Below, piece after piece: positions 11,223 to 20,191 of a stretch of 64,000 bases of DNA. The notes below the pieces were generated by a model. It did not search any database and had not been told where the DNA came from. It saw only the letters and a list, made by a program, of their open reading frames with translations. The DNA is from Rhodothermales bacterium (GTDB taxonomy: Bacteria > Bacteroidota > Rhodothermia > Rhodothermales > UBA10348), in NCBI GenBank assembly GCA_024711125.1, contig JANJTM010000043.1:1-64000 (forward strand), read 5' to 3'. A program made the position numbers and the translations under genes. Each line of letters starts with the position of its first letter. Position 1 is the stretch's first letter.

Positions 11223-14200
11223 CTATGCGCCGTCGTTTCGCTTTCCGAGCGTTCCGCGCTTCATGCGTGCCCGGTAGTAGATCGTATAGAGGGCGGGAAT
11301 CACGACGAGTGTCAGCAGCGTGGACGAGATCAGGCCTCCCCACATCGGTGCCGCGATGCGTTTCATGATCTCGGATCCGGTGGTCGTGCCGAGCATGACC
11401 GGGAGCAGTCCGATGATGTCGGTGAGCACGGTCATGAGCTTCGGACGGACGCGGTCGACCGCGCCCTCCTCGAGCGCCTCGAGCAGGTCGCCGTCTCCCG
11501 ACAGCGTGCCCGCCTGCAGCCGCCGCTGCACCGCCTGTCCGAGGTAGACCTGCATGACGATGCCCGTTTCGGCCGCGAGTCCGGCCACCGCGATGAGGCC
11601 TACCCCCACGGCCAGGCTCCACTTGTAGCCGAGCAGGAGCAGGATCCAGAGCGCGCCCACGACCGCGAAGGGCAGGGTGCCCATCAGCAGGGTCGCCTCG
11701 GTCAGGTTCCGGAAGTGCACCACGAGGAGCAGCAGGATGATGCCGAGGGCGAGCGGGACCAGGATCTGCAGTCGCCGGTTGGCCCTTTCCACGTACTCGT
11801 ACTGGCCGCTCCAGCGCAGCGAGGTGCCCGCCGGCAGCGTGACGGCCGACGCCACGGCCGCCTTGGCGGCATCCACGTAGCTGCCGAGGTCCGTTCCCTC
11901 GTCCAGGTCCACGTAGACCCAGGCGTTCGGACGCGCGTTCTCGCTCTTGATCATCGACGGCCCTTCCACGAGGCGCAGGTCGGCGATCTGTCCGAGCGGA
12001 ATCTGGGCGCCTCCGGGAGTCGGAACGAGCACGCGCTGCAGCGCGGGGATGTCCTCGCGCAGGGCCCGCGGGTAGCGCACGTTCACGGCGTAGCGCTCCA
12101 GACCCTCGACGGTCGTGGTGACGTTCATTCCGCCGACGGCCGAGGCGATGACGTCGAGCACGTCGCCCGTGGTGAGGCCGTAGCGGGCGGCCTCGCGCCG
12201 GTTGATCTCGATGTCCACGTACGACCCTCCGAGCACGCGCTCGGCGTAGACCGAGCGGGTGCCGGGCAGGGCGCGCAGCACGGCCTCGACCTCGCGCCCG
12301 AGTTCGCCGAGCACCGACAGGTCGGCCCCGGCGAGCTTCACGCCGACCGGCGTGCGGATGCCCGTGGCGAGCATGTCGATGCGGGCCCGGATCGGCATGG
12401 TCCAGGCGTTCGTCAGGCCCGGGATGCGGATCGCCGCGTCCATCTCGGCCGTCAGCTTCTCGACCGTCATGCCCTCGCGCCACTGGTCCCTGGGCTTGAG
12501 CACGATGACGGTCTCGATCATGTCGAGCGGGGCGGGGTCGGTCGCCGTTTCGGCGCGGCCGACCTTTCCGAACACGCTCTGCACCTCGGGGAAACCGCGG
12601 ATGATGCGGTCGGTCTGCTGGAGGAGTTCGCGGGCCTTCTGCGGCGAGATGCCCGGCAGCGTCGTCGGCATGTAGAGCAGGTCGCCCTCGTCGAGGGGCG
12701 GCATGAACTCGGAGCCGAGCTGCGGGAACGGGATCTTCACCTCCCCGAAGAGCATGCGCTGGATCGGAAGCAGCGAGCCCGCCACCACGACGGCCGACAT
12801 CAGGACGACCGGAAGGGGATGGCGGAGCACCCAACGCAGGGTCGGGCGGTACGCCCGGATGAAGAAGCGGGACAACGGGTTCTCGGCTTCGCTGCGGATG
12901 CGTCCCTTGACGAAGAGCACCATGAGCGCCGGAACCAGCGTGATCGCCAGGATCGACGCGGCGGCCATGGCGAACGTCTTCGTCAGCGCGAGCGGGCGGA
13001 ATAGGCGCCCCTCCACCTGTCCGAGCGCGAACACGGGCAGGAAGCTGATCGTGACGATGAGCAGGCTGAAGAAGAGGCTCGGGCCTACCTCGCGCGCCGC
13101 CGCGAGCACGGCCTCGAACCGCCGGCGGTCGGCGGCGGCGGGGTCTCCGCCCGGCGCGAGCCGTTCGAGGTGCTTGTGCGCGTTCTCGACCATCACGAGC
13201 GACGCGTCCACCATGACGCCGATGGCGATGGCGATGCCGCCCAGGCTCATGATGTTCGCGTTGATGCCGAGCAGGTTCATCACCAGGAGCGCGATCAGGA
13301 TGCCCACGGGCACCGAGATGATGGCCACGAACGCGCTGCGGGCGTGCAGCAGGAAGAGCGCGCAGATGAGCGCGACCACCAGCAGCTCCTGCCAGATCGT
13401 GTCGCGCAGCGTGACGACGGCCCGGTCGATGAGGGCCGACCGGTCATACTCGGTGACGATGCGCACGCCGGCCGGCAGGCTCTTCGACAGCTCGGCGAGG
13501 CGCTCCTTCACGGCCGCGATGACCTCGCGGGCGTTCTCGGCGTGCCGCATGACGACGATTCCGCCCACGACCTCGCCTTCACCGTTCTTCTCGGCGATGC
13601 CGCGGCGGATCTCGGGGCCCACCTGGACGGTGGCTACGTCGCCGACGGTGACCGCCGTGCCGGTGGACCGCTTGACGGGTACCGAGCGGATGTCGTCGAG
13701 CGAACGCAGGTAGCCGCGGCCGCGCACGAGGAACTCGCGCTCGCCGAGCTCGAGGATGCGGCCCCCGACGTCCTTGTTGGAGCGTCCGAGCGCGTCCATC
13801 ACGTCGGCCACCGCGATGCCGTAGGCCGCGAGTTTCTGCGGATCGACCACGACCTGGTACTGCCGCTCGAATCCGCCGACGGTCGCGATCTCGGCCACCC
13901 CGTCGAGCGACTGCAGTTCGAACTTCAGGAAGTAGTCCTGGAGCGTTCGCAGCTGCGCGAGGTCCAGGTTGCCGGTCGTATCGACGAGCGAGTATTCGTA
14001 GACCCAGCCCACGCCGGTCGCGTCGGGTCCCAGCGCCGGCGAGACCCCCTCGGGCAGGCGGCCCGCGACTTGGCTCAGGTACTCGAGGACGCGGCTTCGG
14101 GCCCAGTACAGGTCGGTTCCGTCCTCGAAGAGCACGTAGACGAACGAACCGCCGAACATGGAGTAGCCGCGCACCGTACTCGCGTGCGGCACCGCCATCA

Positions 14201-14417
14201 TGGCGGTCGACAAGGGGTAGGTCACCTGCTCCTCGACCGTCTGCGGGCTCTGGCCGGGCCACTCGGTGCGGATGATGACCTGGACGTCCGAGAGGTCGGG
14301 GATGGCGTCGACGGGGGTCTGGAAGGTGGCCCACGCGCTGACGGCCGTGACGAACCCGACCGTCAGCAGCACGAGGAGCCGGTTGGCCGCGCTCCAGCTG
14401 ATGATGCGTTCGATCAT
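11223..14417 (-). CDS. cusA: Heavy-metal efflux RND pump, CusA/CzcA family
   Basis: Inner-membrane proton-driven transporter of the HME-RND class, 1,064 aa (usual length about 1,040). The N-terminus has the first TM helix in ANRLLVLLTVGFVTAV followed by the conserved porter start FQTPVDAIPDLSDVQV. Later come the TM4 block GGIAIAIGVMVDASLVMVEN and the porter motif RARIDMLATGIRTPVGVKLAG. That RxRIDMLATGI motif resembles the monovalent copper/silver exporters (CusA, SilA) more than the divalent CzcA pumps, which fits the metal-binding domain on its adaptor. It starts at ATG 14417, overlapping the cusB stop by 4 bp (ATGA), so the two subunits are translationally coupled. Confidence 0.95.
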   Translation of the reverse strand: MIERIISWSAANRLLVLLTVGFVTAVSAWATFQTPVDAIPDLSDVQVIIRTEWPGQSPQTVEEQVTYPLSTAMMAVPHASTVRGYSMFGGSFVYVLFEDGTDLYWARSRVLEYLSQVAGRLPEGVSPALGPDATGVGWVYEYSLVDTTGNLDLAQLRTLQDYFLKFELQSLDGVAEIATVGGFERQYQVVVDPQKLAAYGIAVADVMDALGRSNKDVGGRILELGEREFLVRGRGYLRSLDDIRSVPVKRSTGTAVTVGDVATVQVGPEIRRGIAEKNGEGEVVGGIVVMRHAENAREVIAAVKERLAELSKSLPAGVRIVTEYDRSALIDRAVVTLRDTIWQELLVVALICALFLLHARSAFVAIISVPVGILIALLVMNLLGINANIMSLGGIAIAIGVMVDASLVMVENAHKHLERLAPGGDPAAADRRRFEAVLAAAREVGPSLFFSLLIVTISFLPVFALGQVEGRLFRPLALTKTFAMAAASILAITLVPALMVLFVKGRIRSEAENPLSRFFIRAYRPTLRWVLRHPLPVVLMSAVVVAGSLLPIQRMLFGEVKIPFPQLGSEFMPPLDEGDLLYMPTTLPGISPQKARELLQQTDRIIRGFPEVQSVFGKVGRAETATDPAPLDMIETVIVLKPRDQWREGMTVEKLTAEMDAAIRIPGLTNAWTMPIRARIDMLATGIRTPVGVKLAGADLSVLGELGREVEAVLRALPGTRSVYAERVLGGSYVDIEINRREAARYGLTTGDVLDVIASAVGGMNVTTTVEGLERYAVNVRYPRALREDIPALQRVLVPTPGGAQIPLGQIADLRLVEGPSMIKSENARPNAWVYVDLDEGTDLGSYVDAAKAAVASAVTLPAGTSLRWSGQYEYVERANRRLQILVPLALGIILLLLVVHFRNLTEATLLMGTLPFAVVGALWILLLLGYKWSLAVGVGLIAVAGLAAETGIVMQVYLGQAVQRRLQAGTLSGDGDLLEALEEGAVDRVRPKLMTVLTDIIGLLPVMLGTTTGSEIMKRIAAPMWGGLISSTLLTLVVIPALYTIYYRARMKRGTLGKRNDGA

Positions 14418-15808
14418 GGCCGGTCCTCGTGCTTGTGCCCGGCGTGGGGGTCCACGGCCGGCGGGGGCGCCGGGCGCGGCGTCTCGACGGGGGTCGTCGG
14501 CCGGGCCGACGGTGCAGGCGGGCTGTCGTCCAGCAATTCGTCGTGCCGGTGCGTTCCGATCATCGCGCCCACCGCGCTCTTCAGCCGTGCCTCGGAATCG
14601 ATGAGGAACTGGGCACTTACGACGACCTGCTCCCCGCCCACGAGTCCTTCCAGGACCTGCACGAAGCCGTCGGACTGCACCCCCGTCATGACCGAGACGG
14701 GTCGGAAACGGCCCGCACCCAGCGAGAGGATGAGGATGGACTGCTCGCCGGTCCAGAGCACCGCTTCCTCGGGCACCACCGGCGAGGGCTCGGTCGCCGT
14801 GCCCTCCAGTTCCACCACCGCGTACATGCCCGGGCGCAGTATCGACCCGGTGCGCCGGAGGGAAATCCGGGCCTCGGCCGAGCGCGTCTCGGTGTTCAGC
14901 ATGTAGTACAGGTGATCCACCCGGCCCGAAAGCCGCTGGTCGGGGGCGTACGGGATCTGGATGAAGGCCGGCGATCCGACCTTGATCCACGGCAGGTCCT
15001 GCTCGTAGACGTCGGCGACCAGCCAGATCGACGACGTGTCGAAGATCTGCAGGAGCGGCTGTCCGGCCTCGATCTTCTGGCCCTCCACCACCGACTTGTT
15101 CATCACCTCGCCGGAGGCGGGGACGGCGAACGGGATGGTGCGGACGGGCTTGCGCTCGGTCTCGAGCCGGCGCACGAGGTCGGCCGGCATCTCGTAGAAG
15201 TCGAGACGGCGGCGCGCGGCTTCGACCAGGCGCCGGGCGTCCTCCTGCCCCTCGGCGCTGCCGGAGGCTGCCATGCGGTCGGCCGCGGCCAGGGCCAGCA
15301 GGAATTCCTCCTGCGTCGTCACGAGCTCGGGCGAGTAGAGGTCGAGCATCGGCTGGCCCTCGCGCACGAGGGCGCCCTCGAAGTCGACGTACAGGCGCTC
15401 GACCCAGCCGCCGATCTTGAGGGTCACCGTGCGCGCGCCCTGCTCGTCCATGACGAACCGGCCCGTGGTGCGCACGGTGCGGCGCAGCGGGGCCACCCCG
15501 ACCTCGGCCGTACGCACACCGATGGTCTGCACGGTGCCCGGATCGATCTCGATCACGTCGCCGTCGGTCTGGGTCGGGTTGACGGGCACCAGGTTCATCC
15601 CGCAGATCGGACAGGTGCCGGGTCCTTCCTGGACCACGTTGGGGTGCATCCCGCACGTGTAGAGCTGCGGCCCGGCCGACAGCTCGGGGGTCCCGGCCGT
15701 GAGATCGGGCGTGGCGGCGTGGTCGTGCGCGGCATCGGTCCCGGGGTCGGATCCGCAGGCGGCGGTCGCGAGGAGGAGGGCGACCAGGAGGGAAAGGGGA
15801 GTCTTCAT
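14414..15808 (-). CDS. cusB: RND efflux periplasmic adaptor, CusB family, with heavy-metal-binding domain
   Basis: Membrane-fusion subunit linking CusA to the outer-membrane channel, 464 aa. The N-terminus is a lipoprotein signal (LLATAAC, Cys18), followed by a His-rich linker. A small heavy-metal-binding domain, YTCGMHPNVVQEGPGTCPIC, covers about residues 50-70 and is followed by GMNLVPV. This HMBD is typical of CusB-like adaptors in Bacteroidota and related phyla. Then come the barrel-sandwich and alpha-hairpin segments (ERLYVDFEGALVREGQPMLDLYSPELV) and a beta-barrel with GRVDHLYYMLNTETRSAEARI. The C-terminus is extended and rich in Pro and His. The gene lies 15 bp after the TolC-like gene. 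Confidence 0.94.
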   Translation of the reverse strand: MKTPLSLLVALLLATAACGSDPGTDAAHDHAATPDLTAGTPELSAGPQLYTCGMHPNVVQEGPGTCPICGMNLVPVNPTQTDGDVIEIDPGTVQTIGVRTAEVGVAPLRRTVRTTGRFVMDEQGARTVTLKIGGWVERLYVDFEGALVREGQPMLDLYSPELVTTQEEFLLALAAADRMAASGSAEGQEDARRLVEAARRRLDFYEMPADLVRRLETERKPVRTIPFAVPASGEVMNKSVVEGQKIEAGQPLLQIFDTSSIWLVADVYEQDLPWIKVGSPAFIQIPYAPDQRLSGRVDHLYYMLNTETRSAEARISLRRTGSILRPGMYAVVELEGTATEPSPVVPEEAVLWTGEQSILILSLGAGRFRPVSVMTGVQSDGFVQVLEGLVGGEQVVVSAQFLIDSEARLKSAVGAMIGTHRHDELLDDSPPAPSARPTTPVETPRPAPPPAVDPHAGHKHEDRP

Positions 15809-15823
15809 GGCAGGATACCGGGT

Positions 15824-17155
15824 TCAGGGACGCGGCCCCTCGAGGGGGGCGTCGTAGCGGCGCACCTCGGCGGCGTCGCGCGCGAGGGCGACGAGGCGGT
15901 CGATGCGGGACAGTTCCAGCTCGAGCAGCATGCGCTCGGCGTCGAGCAGCTCGAGGTAGTCGGCGAGCCCGTTCGTGTAGGCCGAGACGGTCGCCAGGTG
16001 GGTGGCTTCGGCCTGGGGCAGCAGCGTGCGGTCGACCAGGTCCAGCTGCCGCCGGCCGAACCCTATGCGGGCGAGCGCGGCGGCACGACCGGTCGCGATG
16101 CGCTGTCGCTCCTCCTCGAGCATGGCTTCGGCCCGCCGGACTTCGAGCCGCGCGGCTTCCAGCGCGGCCGTACGGGGCGCGCGCCACAGGGGAATCGACA
16201 CGGCGGCCCCGAGCGTCACGGCGTCCCGGTTTCCCCGCATGATCGAGCCCTCGGTGAATCCCGCGCGCGCCGCGAGCATCGGGCGGAACTCGAGACGGGC
16301 CATGGCGCGCTCGGCCTCGGCCCGCGCCGAATCGGCGGCGGGCACGGCGAGGTCCACCGGCCGGTGGACTCCCGTCGGCGCCGGCGCCTCGAACCGGGGC
16401 AGGAGGAGCGTCGGGTCGGCCGGGCGTTCGCCCCCGGCGAGGCGGGCGAGCCGTTCCAGGCGGTCGGCGAGCTCGGCCTCGAGCATCCAGCGCTTCTCGT
16501 CGACCATGTTCTTCTCCAGCTGCACGCGCAGCACGGCCTGCTGGGAGCCCGTTCCGCTACCGTATCGCGACACGGCGGCCTGTTCGAAGCCCTCGATGCC
16601 GCTGCGGTACCGGTCGAGACGTTCGATCTTCTGCTGGAGCCCGGCCGCCTCCACGTAGGCGACGGTGGCCTCCATCCGGAGGTCGGCCGCGAGCACGGCG
16701 GCGGACGCCGCCACTCCGGAGGCCTCCGCTTCGGCCGCCCGTCGGCGGGCCGCGAGCGTGCCCGGCCACGGGAAGGCCTGTTCCGCCATCCACTCGGATC
16801 GTGCCATACGGCCCTGCCCGGCCATGACGTCGGCCGTCAGCATGGGGTCGGGAAGCGCCGACGCGCGGTCGGGCAGCGTTCCGGCGGCGCGGGCCGAGAG
16901 CCGGGCGGCCCGCAGCCCGGGATGCCGGTCCTCCACCTGCGCCAGGACCTCCTCGAGCGTCCACACGGGTCCGTGGCGGAGGGTGTCAGGCCGCGTACCG
17001 GGGGTCGCGGCGTTCGCCGGCGGGGGCGGTGCGTGGTGGGAGTGGTCGTGCTGCCGGGCAAGGGCCGGCGAGGCCGTGCAAACGGCCAGGGATAGGCAGG
17101 CGACTCGCAGTCGACTGCGGGCTGCGGACGGCAGCCGGACGGGAGATCGGGGCAT
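15824..17155 (-). CDS. Outer-membrane efflux channel, TolC/CusC family
   Basis: 443-aa TolC-superfamily channel, the exit duct of the tripartite metal pump. A Sec signal (LRVACLSLAVCTASPALA) is followed by a His-rich mature N-terminus (HDHSHHAPP) that could bind metal. Two OEP repeats follow, the first opening WTLEEVLAQVEDRHPGLRAARL, with long Ala/Arg/Glu-rich helices typical of the periplasmic coiled barrel. It is the second gene of the leftward operon, 63 bp after the small Cys-rich gene and 15 bp before cusB. Confidence 0.9.
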   Translation of the reverse strand: MPRSPVRLPSAARSRLRVACLSLAVCTASPALARQHDHSHHAPPPPANAATPGTRPDTLRHGPVWTLEEVLAQVEDRHPGLRAARLSARAAGTLPDRASALPDPMLTADVMAGQGRMARSEWMAEQAFPWPGTLAARRRAAEAEASGVAASAAVLAADLRMEATVAYVEAAGLQQKIERLDRYRSGIEGFEQAAVSRYGSGTGSQQAVLRVQLEKNMVDEKRWMLEAELADRLERLARLAGGERPADPTLLLPRFEAPAPTGVHRPVDLAVPAADSARAEAERAMARLEFRPMLAARAGFTEGSIMRGNRDAVTLGAAVSIPLWRAPRTAALEAARLEVRRAEAMLEEERQRIATGRAAALARIGFGRRQLDLVDRTLLPQAEATHLATVSAYTNGLADYLELLDAERMLLELELSRIDRLVALARDAAEVRRYDAPLEGPRP

Positions 17156-17218
17156 GGCGATTCTGCGGACGGAGGAAGACGACGGGCCGGAGGGCCCGCG
17201 GATCGACGCGTCCGGGAA

Positions 17219-17689
17219 TCAGAGCCGCAGCGAGGCGTACAGGAGCCGGCGGGGGGCCGCCGGCGGCGGAAGGTCACCCCTTCCGGATCGTGCGGGCCGG
17301 AACTCGGCGGCGGACGGGGTCGGCGGGGACTGGGCGAGAGAGTGCTCGTCCCGGTCGCGCAGGCTCCCGCCGACAACCGGCAGGGCGCTCGCGGGAAGGT
17401 TCGACGGCGCCTCGAAGCAGCAGCCTCCGCAGTCGCCGAGGCAGCACCCGGTGGTGGCGAAGGTGCCCGGCGCCGGCGGCGCGGGCTCGGCGGCGGGTAC
17501 TTCCGACACCTGTTCGTTCGCCGGCTCGGCCGCCGCGGTGCGGTCGGCGCAATGCCCCGTCGCCACGGCCCCGCGATCGGCCTCGATGTCGTGTTCCTCG
17601 TGACCGGACGCCGCGGCAACGCCCGGCAGGGCGGCGACGGCGGCCAGCAGGAAAGCGGCGAGGGACGCTATGCGGGCGATTCGGTGCAT
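17219..17689 (-). CDS. Small secreted Cys-rich protein heading the metal-efflux operon
   Basis: 156-aa protein that I do not recognise as a named family. The first 28 residues form a clear Sec signal (IARIASLAAFLLAAVAALPGVAAA). The mature part has an early HEEHD, a lone Cys47, and a tight cluster of five cysteines, GCCLGDCGGCCFE, at residues 81-93 (C82, C83, C87, C90, C91). The rest is Pro/Ala/Ser-rich and looks disordered. I chose ATG 17689 because it starts the signal peptide. Being first in the cusCBA operon and Cys-rich, it is a plausible periplasmic Cu/Ag-binding protein or metal sensor; that function is inference. Confidence 0.72.
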   Translation of the reverse strand: MHRIARIASLAAFLLAAVAALPGVAAASGHEEHDIEADRGAVATGHCADRTAAAEPANEQVSEVPAAEPAPPAPGTFATTGCCLGDCGGCCFEAPSNLPASALPVVGGSLRDRDEHSLAQSPPTPSAAEFRPARSGRGDLPPPAAPRRLLYASLRL

Positions 17690-17700
17690 TCGGCGGGGCA

Positions 17701-17726
17701 CCCGTGCACGGGCTGCACGGAAGGTA
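17701..17726 (-). promoter_or_regulatory. Candidate promoter/operator of the metal-efflux operon
   Basis: CCCGTGCACGGG at 17701-17712 is a perfect 12-bp palindrome, 11 bp upstream of the first gene of the operon. Immediately beyond it, 17719-17726 reads TACCTTCC on the operon strand, resembling the Bacteroidota -7 element TAnnTTTG. The second half of the palindrome is partly repeated (GTGCACGG then CTGCACGG). A dimeric metal-responsive repressor could bind here, though no regulator gene lies nearby. The symmetry is seen; the function is inference. Confidence 0.4.
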
Positions 17727-17785
17727 TGAAACCTGCCGCAAGCCGTTCGGTTCGGATTCGGCGAACAAAACCGACGAGGCGTGGC

Positions 17786-18070
17786 ATGTCCGGATCCGGA
17801 ACGCACCGGGGATCGACGGATTGGGCCCGGTTCCAGGCCCTGCTGGACGAGCAGAACGCGTGGCCGGCCGAGTACGTGTTCAAGTTCATCGTTCCCGTGG
17901 CCAAGCTGACGGATGCACGGCTGCTGTTCGGTCGCGTGCCGGTGCACGAAAGGCCGTCCCGGAACGGAAACTTCGTCAGCGTCACGGCGACGCTCGTCAT
18001 CCACTCGTCGGACGAGGTGGTGGCGATGTACGAGGCGGCCTCCACGATCGAGGGCCTGATCGCCCTCTGA
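17786..18070 (+). CDS. DUF493 (YbeD-like) family protein
   Basis: 94-aa cytoplasmic protein of the DUF493/YbeD family, a small ferredoxin-like fold of unknown function. It shows the family features VFKFIVPVAK near residue 30 and the C-terminal VSVTATLVIHSSDEVVAMYEAAS. The ATG at 17786 gives the expected short length; the frame is open far upstream without homology. It is divergent from the metal-efflux operon across a 96-bp region and convergent with ktrA, whose stop is 2 bp away. In other bacteria a member sits beside lipB, which is not present here. Confidence 0.85.
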   Translation: MSGSGTHRGSTDWARFQALLDEQNAWPAEYVFKFIVPVAKLTDARLLFGRVPVHERPSRNGNFVSVTATLVIHSSDEVVAMYEAASTIEGLIAL

Positions 18071-18072
18071 AC

Positions 18073-18729
18073 TCACTTCATCTGCGCCACGCGGTGCAGG
18101 TTTTCGCGGGTGCCCGCGACGATCAGGGTATCCGACTCCTTGAGCACCACGTCCGGATCGGGCGGAACGCTCATGCGGTCGGTGAGCACGTCGTGTACCC
18201 CGACGACCGAAATACGGAAGTTGATCGGCAGCGCCAGGTCCCTGAGGGTGCGTCCTTCCCACGCGTCCGGCACGATCATCTCCTGGATCGAAAACCCGCC
18301 GCCCAATCGCATGTAGTTGAGCACCGCCGTGTCGGAGAGCTTGGCGGCGAGGTCCATGGCAGAGTCGTGCTCGGGAAAAACGGTGTCCGAGGCGCCGAGC
18401 CGGCGCATGATGCGTGCGTGTTCGAGCGAAATCGTCTTGACCACCACCTCCTTCACGCCGGCGTCCAGCAGCGCCAGCGTGGCCAGCACGCACGCCGAGA
18501 TGTCGTCGCCGGTCGAGACGATACCGACGTCGGCGTCGGCCGCGCCGATGCGTTTCAGCGTATCGAGCACCGTGCCGTCGGCCACGGCCGCCCGGTCGAC
18601 ATGATCGGCGATCGCGTCGACCGGCTCCCGGCGCCGATCCACGGCGACGACCTCGTGGCCCTGGCGGTGCAGTTCGCGGGCGACGGTGGATCCGAAGTTG
18701 CCCAGTCCTACGATGACGAATCGTTTCAT
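18073..18729 (-). CDS. ktrA: Potassium uptake regulatory subunit KtrA/TrkA
   Basis: 218-aa RCK protein that gates the KtrB channel in response to nucleotides. The N-terminal TrkA-N Rossmann domain carries VIVGLGNFGS (GxGxxG at 8-13) with an acidic strand-2 end in VVAVDRR. The C-terminal TrkA-C domain covers roughly 135-218. The gene begins 7 bp after ktrB and is the third of a three-gene leftward operon. Confidence 0.93.
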   Translation of the reverse strand: MKRFVIVGLGNFGSTVARELHRQGHEVVAVDRRREPVDAIADHVDRAAVADGTVLDTLKRIGAADADVGIVSTGDDISACVLATLALLDAGVKEVVVKTISLEHARIMRRLGASDTVFPEHDSAMDLAAKLSDTAVLNYMRLGGGFSIQEMIVPDAWEGRTLRDLALPINFRISVVGVHDVLTDRMSVPPDPDVVLKESDTLIVAGTRENLHRVAQMK

Positions 18730-18736
18730 GGCGGCG

Positions 18737-20191
18737 TCAGCCGATGAGGACGTCCTGCTCGGCGAGCCGGACGTCGTGCCTGGAACGGGAAGTGCGGGCG
18801 AGCGAGGCCGCGAACGTCATGGGCCCGACACGTCCCACGAACATGAGGAGCATGGTGATCCAACGGCCCGTGGTCGAGAGATCGGCGGTGATACCCATCG
18901 ACAGGCCGACCGTATTGAGCGCGCTGACCGCCTCGAACAGCACCGCCAGGAAGGATGCCCGGCTCGTTCCGTGCGGAACGGCGCCGATCTCGACGGCCGA
19001 GAGCAGGAACACCGAGACCGTGAGCACGAAGAAGACGAGCACCAGGAGCCCGACCGCGCGCTGCACCGTGCGCTCCGGAACCGTCCGCCCGGCGACCTCG
19101 ACGGTGTCGCGACCCCGGAGACGGGCCAACGCCACGAGGACGATGAGCGCGAACGTCGTGGTCTTGATGCCTCCGGCCGTGGACCCGGGCGAACCGCCGA
19201 CCATCATGAGGAGCAGGGTCAGGAAATTACCGCCGTCCGAGGCTGCGCCGTAGTCGACGCTGTTGAACCCGGCCGTGCGGGCGGTGACGCTCATGAACAG
19301 CGCGTTCGCGAGCCGGTCCGGGAACGACAGGCCGTCCAGGGCGACCGGCCACTCGAGGAGGAGGTAGAGCGCCGCGCCGGCAACGATCAGGGCGCCGCTC
19401 GTGGCCAACACGACGCGCGAATGCACGGAGAGGCGCGGTGGCCGGGGCGGCAGATCGATCGCACCCGAGGCGAGCCGGAGTCGGCGATGGGCGACGGCCG
19501 AGAGACGGAGTTCCGACATCGTGAGGAACCCCAGGCCCCCCACCACGATGAGGGCGGCGACGACGAGAAGCACGGCCGGATGCGTGGCGTGACCGACGAG
19601 CGACGTCGAGAACGTCGAGAACCCCGCGTTGCAGAAGGCGCTGACGGCGTGGAAGACGGCGTGCCAGGCCGCCGCGCCGGGACCGTGGTCCGGGAGAAAG
19701 AGCAGCCAGAGGATCGCCGCGCCCACGGCCTCGATGACGAACGTGAACCGCAGCACGTCGCGTATGAGTTCCGCGGGCTCCACCCGGGTCGAGATGCCCG
19801 AGTCCAGGCTGAGATCGGCCTGGCGCAGCGACATCCGCTGCCCGAGCGTCAGCATGATCCACGTTGCGAACGTGATGATGCCCAACCCGCCCATCTGGAT
19901 CAGGAGCAGCACGTAGGCCTGCCCCAGCGGCGTGAAGTAGGTGGCCGTGTCGACGACGGTCAATCCGGTCACGCACACGGCGCTGGCCGACGTGAAGAAG
20001 CTGTCGACCCAGGAGAGCGGCCGCCCGGTATACAGGCCGGGCAGTACGCGGAAACCCACGGCGCCCAACGTGACGAGCCCGAGGAAGGAAAGGGAGAAGA
20101 GCCGGGCAGGCTCCAGGTGCCGCCACGCGTCGCGGATTCGCCGCGGAAGGGCCGCGAGGCGTCCCGGGAGCCCGGGATTGTCGGTCTTCAC
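18737..20191 (-). CDS. ktrB: Potassium uptake membrane subunit KtrB/TrkH family
   Basis: 484-aa K+ translocating subunit. Four M1-P-M2 repeats are visible through their pore-loop segments: SAVCVTGLTVVDT, SAFCNAGFSTF, TARTAGFNSVDYG and SALNTVGLSMGIT, each with the single filter Gly of the family. The interrupted helix motif GGSPGSTAGGIKTTT, which forms the gating loop in KtrB/TrkH, is present. The start overlaps the stop of the upstream class V aminotransferase gene by 4 bp. Confidence 0.95.
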   Translation of the reverse strand: MKTDNPGLPGRLAALPRRIRDAWRHLEPARLFSLSFLGLVTLGAVGFRVLPGLYTGRPLSWVDSFFTSASAVCVTGLTVVDTATYFTPLGQAYVLLLIQMGGLGIITFATWIMLTLGQRMSLRQADLSLDSGISTRVEPAELIRDVLRFTFVIEAVGAAILWLLFLPDHGPGAAAWHAVFHAVSAFCNAGFSTFSTSLVGHATHPAVLLVVAALIVVGGLGFLTMSELRLSAVAHRRLRLASGAIDLPPRPPRLSVHSRVVLATSGALIVAGAALYLLLEWPVALDGLSFPDRLANALFMSVTARTAGFNSVDYGAASDGGNFLTLLLMMVGGSPGSTAGGIKTTTFALIVLVALARLRGRDTVEVAGRTVPERTVQRAVGLLVLVFFVLTVSVFLLSAVEIGAVPHGTSRASFLAVLFEAVSALNTVGLSMGITADLSTTGRWITMLLMFVGRVGPMTFAASLARTSRSRHDVRLAEQDVLIG

